Shown piece by piece: positions 23,479 through 35,725 of a stretch of 64,000 nucleotides of DNA. Source of the DNA: Achatina immaculata (Eukaryota; Mollusca; Gastropoda; Stylommatophora; Achatinidae); contig CM019691.1 of NCBI GenBank assembly GCA_009760885.1, positions 24,179,314 through 24,243,313 of the forward strand. The letters run 5' to 3'. The number at the start of each line of letters is the position of its first letter. Position 1 is the stretch's first letter. Both the position numbers and the translations under genes were made by a program. Under the pieces are notes generated by a model, which was not told the DNA's origin, searched no databases, and saw only the letters and a list, made by a program, of their open reading frames with translations.

Positions 23479-23480
<2 letters not shown>
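22761..23480 (+). pseudogene. Transposase N-terminal helix-turn-helix, split by LINE-D
   Basis: The first part, 22761-22806, reads MAFSRSEQSFCVLQY. The second, 23255-23480, reads LRTSSVVTVQRRFRAEF, SIKKWYAKFREEGCLCTG and SEETVNRVREAYQRSS. The VTVQRRFRxxF ... IKKWxxxFxExGCLC ... VxRVREA pattern is the DUF4817-type DNA-binding domain at the N-terminus of a transposase family common in invertebrates (from memory; superfamily placement near Tc1/mariner is uncertain). No DDE domain follows; a TGTC array replaces it. Confidence 0.75.
22807..23254 (+). mobile_element. LINE-D 3' fragment inside the transposase exon
   Basis: It is 448 bp and flanked by AGTACT at 22801-22806 and 23255-23260. It reads SESMRKLENN-type sequence, then LDSFENKCLRKILGIKWNKF, SWVIRKRRWTYVGHLMRRND and the C-terminal FDEVERLAKDRKNWRNTLR, with a stop at 23215-23217. 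Its 3' tail is built from ATAAGAT-like units (23233-23254). Relatives lie at 35726-36430 and 43985-44588. Confidence 0.9.

Positions 23481-23522
<42 letters not shown>
23481..23522. repeat. TGTC tetranucleotide array
   Basis: About ten perfect TGTC units lie directly between the helix-turn-helix exon and the right inverted repeat of the transposon. Confidence 0.95.
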
Positions 23523-23525
<3 letters not shown>

Positions 23526-23562
23526 TGGCGTAAGAATAATCATGATCGGTTACGTAGTTTAT

Positions 23563-26229
23563 CTGTTGCGAATTTTAAAAATGTTTCACAGACTTATGAA
23601 TAACCCTGATGACAAAAAGAAAAACAAAAAACCGCAAGAACAGAATTTTTGAGACAAAGCAAATGAAACAAACAGCTTTTGATAAAATGACTGATGGGCG
23701 GTTTGGAAGATTAAGGTGAATTCGCGTAAGTCGAGCATTACATAAGCTAGGGAGTGGCTTTAGTGTATAAATAAATCTTCTGAATCAAACGAGAATGATG
23801 AGGTCAGGCAACACGCGATATAACGTCTGCCATGTGAGCAGGATGCCAGGGAATTTGATGCAGTGTGTCACTTACATCGCTTTCCAGCACAGAGCACATC
23901 AATCTGTGGAATTTTGATGTTTCGCAAGCAAGCCGGAAACAAAACAAAACTCTACAAAACCTTCGAGTCTCTCGCGTTGATTCATGCAACATTTTAGCAA
24001 CACGATACCCCACTGTTAGAGATAAGAATTCATGAGGGCAAATCTCTGGCCAGGTCGATTTGGAATTAAGAAGGAAATACGTATATATAACAGCGCTGAT
24101 GTGCTTCGACTGAGTTATCTGAAGATATCTCAGTTTGAAAAATTGAGTTTTCTGCGTTGAAAAATTAGTTGAAAGATTAGTACAGACGATAAAAAGACAT
24201 AAATAGTTGGAAAATGTAGAATTTTAACCTGAACAAAGTAACAAATATATATCAATAATAATGCACCCCTGTAACAATACATGATTATTCGCCTTAAATA
24301 TGATTAAGAAAGAAGATAAAAGTTGTGATATAACTTAGAAACATATCTAAACATAGAGATATGCACTGTTCCACATTACTGTATATATATTGCTGGTATG
24401 AGCTTCAGAGAATAAATTATATATAAAATAGAAAAGTTATAGAGATATGAATCCCTCACAACTACAGCTTAAACTAGAACAGTTAAATTTGGTTTTTAAA
24501 AAAGAGGACTAAGTATAGGCTTTCGATCAGTCAAACTTGTTTTTGATTTTTTTTAAAAAAGTATGTTAACGATCAGCGTGACCCAGGAAGCCACAAGGTC
24601 AAGTATAGGAAACCGATGTGCAGATTTCCAGATAGATAAAGGCTTTTGATTTCTTTCTAAATGTCGTACTTTGTCCTCGTTGTTTATTCCCTGTCTTTTC
24701 CTATATTTAGAGCGTCTGATACTTGTGCAAGGCTGGGTCCAACCATACAGGCGAGTCGCGAAATTAACGTGCTAGGTTATAATATTTTGAAGAAATAAAA
24801 GGAAATTAACAGCCACTAAAAAAATAATCAAAATAAACAACAGCAATGTGTATGAAAATAAAAAGATGAGAACATGAAGAAAATGTCTTTGCAGTAAAGA
24901 ATTGATTAATCCAGTGAAAAGACATTAATTAAATTATTTAAATACTAGACAGTAGAGAAAACTCAGACAGGCAAATGTCTGCTACTGCAGTAGAAGATAT
25001 ATATTTCTCTACTACTCACAAGGACAAGGAAGATTTGGCAAAGGACCACGTTATTCGATGAGCTGCTATGCGCAATGAAGTTGCGTTATGTGAGTAAGAA
25101 ATGAGGCTCAAACCGACAAGACATGCGGTTTATAGATACAACACCTGTGGACGCCAGCGCGGGGAATAATGGACAACACATCTTGGCTGCGTGAAATTAT
25201 ACAAGAATGAAAACAGCATGAAGTCTTTGAACACTATTAAATGCTGCATGAAGAAAGTACTGTAATCACTTTAGTTATTGACTAAAGATTTTAATGTGTC
25301 TCTCAGATATCTTGAGCTCTTTTAGATGGTCAAAGAATCGACTTAGGAAAAAAAGGAAAGAAAAACCATTTTTAAATGCATAACAATACACAGAAACTGG
25401 AGCTTCTATGAAAAAAAAGGAACATGTTTGATACGTTAGCTTTGCCTCTCTCTTCAATATTCACTTCAGGATTTGGTTAAAGATATTTTCATGTTATATG
25501 AACGAGCGAACTTAATCACAATGCGTGTATTTAAAAATCTGAAATCATGGACGACGCAGAAATAGAATTATAAGGAATAAAATCGCTTCTCATTATCGTT
25601 CATCGTGCACACGAATTAAGATGACTTGACAGCGTAGCTCCAGTGTACAGGCAATTTGCAAGCAATTCTCCCTGTCGTGTGTCCGCCATCAATCTGTTGT
25701 TAACTCTGCTTAGAACAATACCCATGTCTGCAGGATTATAATGGCTGCGTTCAAGAAATATACGTTACCCAAACGTTTAGGGAACAAACGCCTTGGAAAG
25801 CCAACCTCCACTGGACTGAAAATACGGAAAATAATGGATTACTGTTTACACAACAAAGACGGGCAAACTTAAAGTGGCCAGGATACGAAGCCTGGTTGGC
25901 GTCTGGGGTAATCTCCTACAAGGACATATTCCATGTTTGAAATAGGTCTTTTATGGGAAGGATGGATTTAGGACATTTTAAACAATGAGCTTTTATGTTT
26001 TCAGTCGCTCTTGCGTTCACTGCCAATGATGGAAGACTTTTGAAGAGTTACGAAGTGTTTTTTTTGTGTAAGTGTTATGCTGTTTAAAGTTAGTGAATAT
26101 TGTAAAATTCTCCAATTTCATTGCTTTGCACCAAAGGCATTACTTTTGCATTACTCTCTTCATTTTTTAAAATTCTATCGTCAGTTTTTGACTGGTTACA
26201 ACTAGTCGCTTACGATATTTTTCTTAATA
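23563..26229. other. Unannotated AT-rich spacer
   Basis: I see no convincing gene, element or array. Short open frames at 23804-24013 and 25275-25457 have no motifs. Confidence 0.4.
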
Positions 26230-26830
26230 TGTACTTTGACGAATCAGTAATAGAATATGCCAAGCCAAAACAACTTTCCAACAAATGAGACTTATTCTCT
26301 GCAATGCATCTCTATCAATGGACATCAAAGAAGAGAGTTTTTAAATGCTACATCCAGCGTATCCTACTGTAGTGTGTCATAGACAATCAGCAGATCGATG
26401 CAAAGATCACCAGAGGCAACAGAGATGCGGTTCATTAGAAAAATGTTCAGAACACCATGAGCAGCTAAGACGACCCAAAAAAATGCGGTTTATTAGAAGG
26501 ATGTTAAGAACACCATGAACAGCTAAGAAGAGAAACGGGGAACGTTTAAAAGAAACAAATGCGAGGAACCTAATTAATTTCATAATAAATCGACAATCGT
26601 CAGTCATTGGATATATAGAAGAGGAGAGGTTGAAAACATCATAACAACAGGGAAGATAAATAGGAAGAGATGCAGGGGAAGATCAAGAGAAAAAAATCAT
26701 GAACAGTTTAAAGCTATGGTTAAAAAAAAATCACCATTCGAGCTGATGGAAAATATCAAAGATCGAGATCTGTGTAGAAGCATGACCACCAAAGCCTACC
26801 GGCATGGCACATGATGATGATGATATGCTT
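26230..26830 (+). pseudogene. LINE-B C-terminal region, degenerate
   Basis: It matches 41650-42262 across its length (compare CTGCAATGCATCTCT, AGATGCGGTTC for CAGATGTTGTTTC, AGTCATTGGATATATAG). Most reading frames are lost. It ends with GCCTACCGGCATGGCAC and a (GAT)n tail at 26813-26825. This tail is a LINE-B hallmark also seen at 42255 and 45945. Confidence 0.85.
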
Positions 26831-27127
26831 TCGCGCTTTTTAGTGTTAATTTTAGCAGTTTAATATGTTATGCATCTTGGTCATAATACAGTTATAATGC
26901 AAAACTGTACATGTTCGTGCATGACCAGGTAAGTCGTACTATCTTCAGTGGTTTCAGAATATCTTACAAAAACATCATTGTGGTACTAATGCTTCAACAA
27001 CACTGAGCGAGAGAAAAAGCACTGCTCACTGTTCATAAGATCATATTGCATCAAATCTTACGTCTCAAGAGATTATATCGCATCAAATCTTACATCTCAG
27101 GAGATCAAGTTCTGGAGGAGGTCATAA
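26831..27127. other. Spacer with a short duplication
   Basis: A phrase atcaaatcttacrtctcarg is directly repeated at about 27051-27110. Nothing else is seen. Confidence 0.45.
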
Positions 27128-27480
27128 ATGACAAGCATCATCATCATCATCATCATCGCCTTTGACTTCCTTGGTAGCATAAGCCACGGATGGCTCTCGA
27201 GTTGTCCGTGTTCTTGGATTTGTTCTCTGGCTCCTTCCAGAGTCCTTTCCTTTTCCAAGACAAAGTTTTCTGAATTTTTTTTCTCTCCGTGTTTCTATAA
27301 CGTTGGAATTTCTTTCAAGGGAACAGTTCGTTTGGCCTATCTCCCAACCTCCTTGGACGCCTCGTACGACTCGCGTGGAAGGCGACAAAGGTTCTCTTCT
27401 TTTCTCCCGAGACTTAGACTTGGGTCCTGGTAACCACACGGGGGAGCATCCATCTATAGCCTAGGAGACTTTCGTCAGAT
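27128..27480 (-). repeat. Unclassified element with GAT tail
   Basis: On the minus strand the sequence ends in a (GAT)n run (27137-27160 on the plus strand), like a LINE 3' end. A 105-codon frame (27122-27439) ends in a poly-Asp run from that tail. I do not recognise the protein and regard it as fortuitous. The tail suggests the 3' end of a LINE or SINE related in style to LINE-B. Confidence 0.45.
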
Positions 27481-27734
27481 AACCAGTACAGATGCCAAGA
27501 GAACATAAACAAACATTTTGAAAGTCTGCCTCAAAATTTCACCATTTTGGTGTCTTTTAAGGCCTCGTTTTTAGGTAAAATTTTGGATGTTCATTTCATG
27601 TCTAGTAATTTTTTATTGTTTGTCTGCCACGTAAGAGAGAAGACGAAGAAGAAAGAATAACATAAAGTGAAAACCATAGCTGAAGGATAAGAGTTTATGA
27701 CGCAAAAATAGCATATTTACAAAAATAGACAGGG

Positions 27735-27788
<54 letters not shown>

Positions 27789-27897
27789 CAGAGGAGAGAC
27801 AGAGAAAAAGAAATATAAATTTACGAAAAATCCTAAATGGACAGGAACATCGTGCGTCTAAAAATATTTTCGATTATTATTTCAAAGTGTGCTATTA
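27481..27897. other. Spacer with GA microsatellite
   Basis: A (GA)n run occupies 27739-27782, followed by GAGACAGAG variants to about 27805. Otherwise no feature is seen. Confidence 0.6.
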
Positions 27898-29194
27898 CGA
27901 GGGGTGACTGATACGTTCTCGGCATAAGGTACAACGGATTATTTGTAAAAAAAAACCTTTTTTTGGTTATTTCTCAACGTAGTCCCCTTGCAAGTTATGC
28001 ACTTAGTCCAGCGATCCTGAAGCATACGGACCCCTTATTTGTAAAAGTCGGCATCTTGTGCCAGTAGAAAATGGTCTGCAGCATGAATGACGTCATCATC
28101 TGAAGCAAATTTGCGACCACTGAGCTCCTTTTTGAGTTTGGTAAACAGGTAATAGTCCGAAGGGGTCAAATCTGGGAATAAGGAGGATGTTCAAGAAGCT
28201 GGAAGCCGCATTCATGAATGGCAGCTATTGCCACCGCCGACTTGTGAACTAGAGCATTGTCTTGATGAAAGATAGCTCCTCTGGTCAATTTCCCTCGACA
28301 CTTTTCCTTCAATTTACCTCGCAATTACTTTACAAGATTAGCGTAATAGGCCCCGGTGACCGTTCTGCCCTTTTGAAGATAGTCTACCAAAAGCACACCT
28401 TCTGAATCCCAAAAGATGGAAGCCATCACTTTGCTTGCAGACAGAACCACCCTTGCTTTCTTTGGAGGTGGGGATCCATGATGTTTCCACTGCATTGACT
28501 ATTCTTTGGTTTCTGGCTGAAAATGTTGAATCCAAGTCTCACCCATAGCCTCACAAATTGCTGAAGAAATTTTCCAGGATGTGCAGAAAAATGACCAAGA
28601 TTGTCTCTTGACATGTTGAGACGCTGTCGTTTGTGATCAGCTCCAACAAGTTTCGGGACCCATCGAGCAGAGACCTTTGTCGTTTGAAGATCATTGTGAA
28701 TAATGGCATGAACACGTTCCTGGGAGAAGCCCAACTATGTAGCAATGTACCGCTCAGTTAGTCGTCGATCCACCATTATCATGTCATGGATTCTGCTGGT
28801 GATTTCATCGGTGGATACCGTTCTTGGGTCTTCCTGGACGGGGATCATCTTCCAGACTCTCCTTTCCATGTTTGAATTGAGCTGCCCATTTCTTCACTGT
28901 GCTATAAGAAGGGGCACTCTCCAGTAGAGTCTCTAACATAACTTCATGGATTTCCTTCGATGATAACCCCTTGATGCAGAGGTAGCGAAAGACTGATCGA
29001 TGAGAAATTTTATCCATTTTCTCAATTTTTACCACCCCTTACCACATCAGTAGCCTGTAAAAAAATTGGTTGCAGTTAATTTCTTGAAACCTGGTGCTTA
29101 ATCTTACATTAACCTGATCTATAAATGCACCTAATATCACATATGTGTTTCATGTATTAATACCTTATGCCGAGAACTTATCAATCGCCCCTCG
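27898..29194 (-). mobile_element. mariner transposon, complete but dead
   Basis: It is 1297 bp with inverted repeats of 34 bp and three mismatches (CGAGGGGTGA, then GTTCTCGGCATAAGGTA), flanked by TA at 27896-27897 and 29195-29196, the mariner target site. It encodes a broken transposase on the minus strand. Both ends look intact, so the element could in principle have been mobilised in trans when young (inference). Confidence 0.93.
28020..29017 (-). pseudogene. mariner transposase, frameshifted
   Basis: The start taken is the ATG at 29017 (MDKISHRSVFRYLCIKGLSS). The helix-turn-helix region follows, then ESAPSYSTVKKWAAQFKHGK and LEDDPRPGRPK. The catalytic part includes FHQDNALVHKSA (second Asp) and, in another frame, PDLTPSDYYLFTKLKKEL (third Asp, DD34D type) near 28125-28180. 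Several shifts lie between 28180 and 28805. The closest annotated proteins would be SETMAR-like transposases. Confidence 0.85.
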
Positions 29195-29196
29195 TA

Positions 29197-29589
29197 TTTC
29201 TAGTGTTAGAGACGCTGGTGAAGTAGATATTAAAAAATCTAGTTCGGAATGCAGTTTCTGGGCTTGAATTGTTGAATATGCTACTTCACTTAGCACGTAC
29301 GAGAATCAGTGATGGTGGGGGGGGGGGGGGGGCAGAAAGACTTCCGTCAGTTCGGGAACCGTGGGGCTGTGGATTCGCGCAATCTTTTATTCTGTCTCTT
29401 AGCCTAGGCCTGCCAAACTCAGGTAACGGGCCAGTTTTCCGCATAAATATACTTCACGCTGGCCGCACTGAAGAAAAACAACAGCTGAATACCCAAGATG
29501 AATCCTAGAACATAACGACTGTCATCACCTGATTCTTGCCTGTCGTCATCATTTTCCCGATAGTACTGACCTTTCTAACCGACACAATG
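29197..29589. repeat. Poly-G run and short dispersed repeat H
   Basis: A run of about 18 G lies at 29315-29332. It is followed by CTTCCGTCAGTTCGGGAACC and GGGCTGTGGATTCGC (29340-29380), which resembles 34409-34450. The two share a G-rich start, TTCCxTCAGTTCxGGAA, GCTGTGG, TTCGC and TGTxTCTTAGCC. The class is unknown. Confidence 0.5.
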
Positions 29590-29815
29590 AACTATATAGT
29601 TACACTTCTGGGACATGACACGAGAAAAGAGACTTTAGAAAGCTTGGCCATCATTAGAGAATTCAAGGGAAAAAGAAGGAGAGAGAAGGCAGCAGAAAAA
29701 ATATCTCAGAGGACTGACTTGGCGCATGGAAAACAAAAAGAAAAGAAAGCATTTTAACTGAAGGGAAACACCGAGGAAGCATGATCACCAACGCCATCCG
29801 GCACGGTACTAAATG
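29590..29815 (+). pseudogene. LINE-B C-terminal fragment, very decayed
   Basis: One frame reads TRKETLESLAIIREFKGKRR, then REKAAEKI. The end carries GAAGCATGATCACCAACGCC and ATCCGGCACGGTA, matching the LINE-B ending (compare 26782-26812). There is no obvious tail. Confidence 0.6.
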
Positions 29816-30779
29816 AAAAATCCAAGGTTGAATCCACAGGGTGCTTGTTAAGTTACTGCAAAAGTAGTTTTACCTTCTAACAGTATAATTATTCTTTATG
29901 ATGCACTTGCTCTTGACTATTCACACTGTCCGATGAGTGCTTTTTTATCTGATAAACTTTCGCACAGTTTCATTATGAGATAAATCTGTTATGGTGTTTG
30001 TTTCCATACCTTTATTGCATATTTCGAAGCACACTTTAGACATTTTTTTCCAGGCATGATATAAAAAGAAGCGAGCTTAACTGACGATTTCTATTTAAGA
30101 CATGTTAAATTACCGTTTTTTTTCATTCAAAATCTTGCACGCTCAGTCGCTAGTGCAGTATAATTATGTATTGAAATTTCGAATAATTGCAAAATTCGAT
30201 TTCAGGGGAACGACTGCCGTAAATCTGATGATGATTTCAATTTCTCGTAGAATGTGAGGAAGTTTATAAGAAACCACCGTTTTATTTTCGGTCCAAAATG
30301 ATTTTTAAAAAATATGTGATTTCAGTAGAATGAGTAATAATTTAATGAGGAAAAGAGGTAAGTTCAATTCAATACTACATTTTAATACCAGAAAGAATCA
30401 TCCTAAAACAAATATAAAGATATCGTGAATTGCATTAGATGAACATCTTAAAACAGGGCAGATAAACATATTTTAAGGAACGTATGCACGCATATGAACC
30501 AGCTACACATCTATGCCTTGTTAAGTGGGTGCAAGAAACAACGTCCTATATCTAATCACCATTAATACACCAGAACTCCTTAACTCTTGCCTTCATTCTG
30601 CAGAAGATAAGCTTGTTTTATTTATCATAATTAACTTATCGACATCATATCTGAAACCATATGACGTTTATACGTATAATTTACTTGCTGATGAACCTTT
30701 CACGTGCGATTATCTAAACTGTTTAACCGTATAATTTCTTTCACGATTATACTTGAACTTTTAATATAAGAGCTATTTT
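29816..30779. other. Unannotated AT-rich spacer
   Basis: No feature seen. Confidence 0.4.
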
Positions 30780-31345
30780 AATTTTGTTTTAACATGTATG
30801 CAGGGAACTTTGCAATCTTAGAAGCCAAGGAGGTACATAGCTCTCTAGTTTACTGGTGAAATAATGGGTATGCAGGAAGTTCTGAAATCTCAGGCGACAG
30901 GAAAGAATACTTGTACTCATATAACTCTCCAGGTTATTGGTAAAGTAACTGGCAAGCGGGAAATTTTGCATCAGAAAGCAAAGCTAAAGCACAAATCGCC
31001 AGGTCATTAGATGAAGTGTCGGTTATGCAAGACCTTCTCTATCATACAGAAATAAAATAATGTCAGGCCATTAGATGAAGTAATGTGTATGCAAGAGCTA
31101 TATCAAGCAGAACCAAATTATGACAGGTCATTAGATGAAGTAAGAGGTATAGAAGACCTGACCTATCCAGCATAACTAAATTAATGACAGATCATTTGAT
31201 GAAGTAACGGGTAGGGAAGACGTCTATTATACAAAATCAAACTAATGTCAGGTCATTAGATAAAACAAATGAAATGTAATTCTTCTTCTCTGTCATGCAG
31301 AACCAAACTAATACCAGATCATTAGATGAAGCACCCCGTAAAAAA
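30780..31345. repeat. Degenerate tandem repeat of about 60-70 bp
   Basis: Seven or more diverged units carry the motif CAGGTCATTAGATGAAGTAA followed by a GGTATGCAAGA-like block and an AACCAAACTAATG-like block. The left units (ctctagtttactggtgaaat) are the most diverged, so the array is old. Confidence 0.7.
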
Positions 31346-32595
31346 AGTTTCCTCGGCTTTTGAAACATTCTTCCTTCAAGAGGCGAAGGAGAAGCGCTGG
31401 TATTTGGTGAATCCCAAAGTCTACGCGTTGCTGAAGATTTTATTTTACTCGTTTACTTCCCTGCTGAATCTGCTTCATCCCTTCATGTGTGACTTTGGGT
31501 CTTGAAGCACATCTTATCTATTCTTCCTCATGTAGGGAACGAATGGTATTTTCGTCAGGTAGACATTTCAATGACTAAACCTGTTATTTTAGGCCAAAAC
31601 TGTTTGTCACATGCTCAAGTTTACTAAGCGACTTTTGTTCTAGGAATGGAAATTTACAGTGAAACAGGTTATAGCCTCGTTTTGTGAAATGGTAGGTTCT
31701 TATAGTCAGGTTGCTGGCAAGTCTCCAGTCTTGGGTCAAACGATGGACTGAATGGGCGACAGTTCAGCGATGAGGATGAGGAGTTTTGGGTGAAAGAGCA
31801 TTTTTAAAAAATTTGTGGACAGTGTTTAAACGTGTAGAATAGAGAACCACGTATGCAGGTAAAAACCCTGTGATTTTTTGGAAACAAGATGTCGTGTGAA
31901 AAGATCTATGATCTCACTGACCCAGTGACTGACGTGAGTAGATGTTTATAGTTTTATATGTGTTGTACTGTGTCGAGAGAATATATACAGTAGTAAAAAA
32001 AACAGACAGAATAAAGAAGACAAAAATTGGAGAGAATGTGTACAGTTGTACAAATAGAAGAATATATAAAATGAACAAAAATGGCGAGACTGATAAATGA
32101 GAAACCAAATATGACAAATGAGTGGATATCCCAGGCATACAAAAGGGTGTGACCCGAAGTACATTGAGTAAAGATATACTAATGTGGGAAAGAAATATAC
32201 ATAATGGGCTTGACAAAAGAGTACGAAAACCGATTATGACAAATGAGTGGATAACCGGTCATACAGTTTTTAAACAAAGCTACCACGTTTAACGAGTGTA
32301 AATATGCTCGCAAAATGAGTTCTTGTTTCATTTATATATTATGTTATTAAGCACTTTTAACTATGTTTTTTGCATTCTGGAAATGGTGTTTATTACTAAA
32401 ATCATTTGATTTGATTTCATTGTGTTAAGATTCATCACATGTTAAAATATATGTGGAAATTTGCCTGGTGGAGTTGCCAGTGTTGCTAAAGAGAGAGAGA
32501 GTGGTAGTGGTTAGGGATAAATCGAAACCTGGGTTGACTGGAAATATGGAATGGGAAATTTGAGTAAAGAGAAGAGAAGAATCAATCATAAGAGC
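31346..32595. other. Spacer with a spaced direct repeat
   Basis: The phrase tatgacaaatgagtggata occurs at about 32109 and again at 32235 in the same orientation. No gene or named element is seen. Confidence 0.45.
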
Positions 32596-32599
32596 TGTC

Positions 32600-32835
32600 T
32601 AATATTGGAGACGGCCTCATAGAAGGTGTCTAATATAGGAAACATCCTCTTAGGAAATGTCTAATGTAGGAAACAGCCTCTTAGGAAATGTCTAATATAG
32701 GAGACAGCCTCTTAGGAAATCTCTAATATAGGAAACAGCCTCTTAGGAAATGTCTAATATAGGAGACGGCCTCTTGGGAAGTGTCTAACATAGGAGATAG
32801 CCTCTTAGGAAATGTCTAATATAGATGACAGGTTC
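32600..32835. repeat. 31-bp minisatellite (CCTCTTAGG type)
   Basis: About seven copies of a 31-bp unit (cctcttaggaaatgtctaat, then ataggagacag), each with a few changes. Confidence 0.93.
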
Positions 32836-33339
32836 AAGAGAATTAAGTATTAAGTACAGGTTTTATCGTACTACAGCATATAAAGATAACAACAAGCCTC
32901 GTTGGGCATAGATAATGAGAGGAAGAAAGAGGCAGAGATTATGAGAGGAAGAAAGAGACAGAGAAATCAAAATAATAGAATATTATAAATAACTCCAAAA
33001 CCCTATCATGTCCAGTTTATATAAGCGAAGTACTGACCACTGATCAATGACCACCATATATTAGAAAGTATTAAAAAGAAAAGTATTAACAATATAACAC
33101 TAACCAACTTTCCCATTTAAGAAATACATAATAATTTTTATTAAATGTATTTATAAGATAAATGTAAAACAAAGAGACACAAATAGATATAGAGATAAAA
33201 ATGAACAAATCTTTTTTTTTTTAATTTACACACACATGGCCCATGTGAAATATGGCCAACATTTTATTTCTTTACATTTAGATTTATATCTGGATCCCTT
33301 TTTCTTCTTCTATTTCTTGTCTCTGGTTCTTTTAATGGG
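32836..33339. other. Unannotated spacer
   Basis: A short duplication of GAGAGGAAGAAAGAG occurs at 32918-32957. No other feature. Confidence 0.4.
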
Positions 33340-33369
33340 CTTTATTTATTCTGCAGATAGTATTCTCAC

Positions 33370-33690
33370 TCGCCAAGTCTAAAGCCAGTGTTACTCTTAT
33401 CCGCCCACTCAATTGTTATTCTTTCCCGCGGACTCTAAAATCATTGTTACTCTTACTCGCCGATTCTAAAGTCGTTGTTACTCTTTCTCTCCTACTTTAA
33501 AGTCATTGTTACTCATTCTAGCCTACTTTAAAGTCATTGTTACTCTTTCCCTCCTACTTTAAAGTCATTGTTACTCATTCTCGCCTACTTTAAAGTCATT
33601 GTTACTCTTACTCTCCGACTCTAAAGTCGTTGTTACTCTTTCCCGCCGACTCTAAAGTCATTGTTTCTCATACTTGCTGACTCTAAAATC
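33370..33690 (+). repeat. 31-bp satellite, locus 1
   Basis: About ten copies of a 31-bp unit (CTAAAGTCATTGTTACTCTT, then ACTCGCCGACT). The middle block carries a CCTACTTTAAAG variant with alternating ACTCATTC and ACTCTTTC. The same unit, in the same orientation, forms the array at 46205-46860. Confidence 0.93.
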
Positions 33691-34175
33691 ATAGCAGAAG
33701 TGCTAAGTCCAGTTGTTTTCTTCAGAATTTTCTTATACTTTGTATTTATTCAGTTACTGAACTCAGTGAAGTCAATTTTTATTACCTGTTCTTGGAGGGG
33801 GAGATGGGGGGAGTGGGGTAAGGAAAGATGAATTTGTCCTTTCCTACTCAAAGTTTATGTCACTTCCTTGATGTAAAGCCTATGCTACAGTTTCGTAAGT
33901 GACTAATACAGAAAATTAGACTGTTCAAAAAAAAAAAATTCTCAGTGAACATGAATTGCCTCATTGTTTCTGTTTCCTGACTATGTTATACCGCAAGTAA
34001 CATAAACTAAAGTCAAGTTTACTTCTCTTTCTGTTGATGCTGTGAGCACTTCAGAGCTCTCTATCTGTTGCAGACTCCCAGGAAATCTACATCTTCCTCT
34101 ATTCTGGTAGCTTTAGACTCTGTATTGTCACACGTTCCGTGTAAGCCAAAGGTTGGCGGTTATGAAAGAGCATCC
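33691..34175. other. Unannotated spacer
   Basis: No feature seen beyond short poly-A and poly-G tracts. Confidence 0.35.
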
Positions 34176-34480
34176 TCAGTTACGTTCTGGCTTGTTGTGA
34201 TGAATGTACTCCCTTTTGGCAGTTTCGTATTCTGAAAAGAAAATATGCTTTATCTTTGTCCAGAAATAGTTCAAAACGTGCATTCTTGGAAACAGCAACT
34301 TCTGAACTGCTCCGATTCCCTTCTTGAAAAGAGGATCTGAGCATAACAAATGCACATACTCCGTATCACCAGCGAGAATCTTTATCGGCGATGGCGGTGG
34401 TGCATAAACTTCCCTCAGTTCAGGAAGCCGCGCTGCTGTGGGTTCGCCCACCAGTTCTGTGTATCTCTTAGCCCATCAGT
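34176..34480 (-). other. Unrecognised 91-codon open frame overlapping repeat H
   Basis: The frame 34451-34176 reads EPTAARLPELREVYAPPPSP, then YVHLLCSDPLFKKGIGAVQK and TAKREYIHHNKPERN. Amino-acid composition is protein-like and not low-complexity, but I do not recognise the family. Its N-terminal 20 residues come from a dispersed repeat also at 29340-29405, so the frame is probably part of a mobile element. No upstream exon or promoter is evident. Confidence 0.3.
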
Positions 34481-34905
34481 CACTGGCTGATCTTTTCACT
34501 AGACTCCAGACCTTGCTGACAGTTCGATGCGTCTCAGACTGGGCATTTAGTCTCTGGAGTATTGTTTACACGCCATCCAGAAATAACCCTACTTCGGAGG
34601 TGTCACTGGTCAAAATAATTCTCTTTCTACGACTCCCACGGTCGTACGCACAAAGATAATTAACTATCATGTCTTGTTGACAAAACACTAAATGCTTTGT
34701 TTTGTCCAGCGCAGTACCTTCTTCTCGTCTTATGTTATATTACTATACTCTTTTGAAAAACAAATTCTGCGTGAGATCAGTGAACTGTTAAATTTATCAG
34801 AGATTGAAAGTCACTGTTTATCTTCTACATCACATATTTCAGTAACGTTGTTATTTTTTTTTCCTTTTCTGCCCTTAACATTCTTACTGCATATTTAAAT
34901 CCCAA
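34481..34905. other. Unannotated spacer
   Basis: No feature seen. Confidence 0.35.
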
Positions 34906-34907
34906 AG

Positions 34908-35170
34908 AATGTCTTGAAACTGGACAGGCTACGCTGGTTGGGGCACGTAGAAAGAATGGAAGAGAACAGACAAACAAAAACTATGTACTCACAAGAGATG
35001 AAAGAAACAAAACTAATGAGGCAGAGATGGAAAGACAACATAGAAGAGGATATAAAAGAAATTTGTGCCACCAACTGGAGAGAAAAGATTAGAAATGGAG
35101 GGGACCTTTATCAGCAGCAATGAGTCTTAACTGCTTGGAAAGCTGAAGAAGAAGAAGAAAAGAAGAAGTT
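34908..35170 (+). pseudogene. LINE-E C-terminal fragment with GAA tail
   Basis: The frame 34914-35123 reads KLDRLRWLGHVERMEENRQT, then MRQRWKDNIEEDIKEICATN and WREKIRNGGD, then a stop. RLRWLGHVxRM ... RWxDxIEED ... NWREK is the conserved C-terminal tail of RTE-type LINE polyproteins. The 3' end is a (GAA)n tail at 35143-35167. It is 5'-truncated immediately before the tail domain. Confidence 0.85.
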
Positions 35171-35439
35171 AACATTCTTATTGGCCCCATAATCAAGAAC
35201 AAATCATCTGTTGCCACTACAATAATATCTATTTCAGATATCTAATGTAGTTTTCTATGTTCATCTGTTGTCATCATCTTATACCATCTTCAGACGATAG
35301 ATTGACTGCAGTTATCTCCTCGTTCTGCTCTATGCCTTCACAGTGAAAAACGACCGAACTGATTCCTGTTCACCTTTTGATATCGTCCACCCGTTTATAT
35401 CAGTGCTTTCCCCAGTTCTTTTACTTTCCTTCAACTTTC
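35171..35439. other. Unannotated spacer
   Basis: No feature seen. Confidence 0.35.
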
Positions 35440-35725
35440 TCTCTCCACGGAAACGCGAGCTGGTGTTCTTTACAGTCGATGCCGTGGAGATGTTGAGGCA
35501 CAACATCATGTCGGATTAGGAGTGGTTATGGCAGCTATTATTTTTTTCATTCCCTGAGTGTAGTAAAAAAAGCAGAGGATGTCCAGTACTTCTTCAGCAG
35601 ACTCCACCGCCTTGGGGACAAAGACGATCCCTGCCCTGGTAGCCAGTCTAGACCTTTTACTCGAGGTGGCAACGGAGAGGTGGGACAGGGTCTTGATTAG
35701 ATAAGGTTCGCCAAACCTGACGCCA
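35440..35725 (-). repeat. Family G interspersed repeat, copy 3, truncated
   Basis: It matches 9380-9660 in the same minus orientation (GATGTTGAGGCA, GCAGACTCCACC, GATCCCTGCCC, GGTGGGACAGGGTCTTG). It stops at GACGCCAGCATG, exactly where LINE-D begins, and the remaining left part of G is absent on the far side. Confidence 0.8.

Noticed and set aside
27122..27439. Acidic-tailed protein of 105 codons
   Set aside because: The Asp run is the translated (GAT)n tail of a repeat; the remainder matches no family I know.
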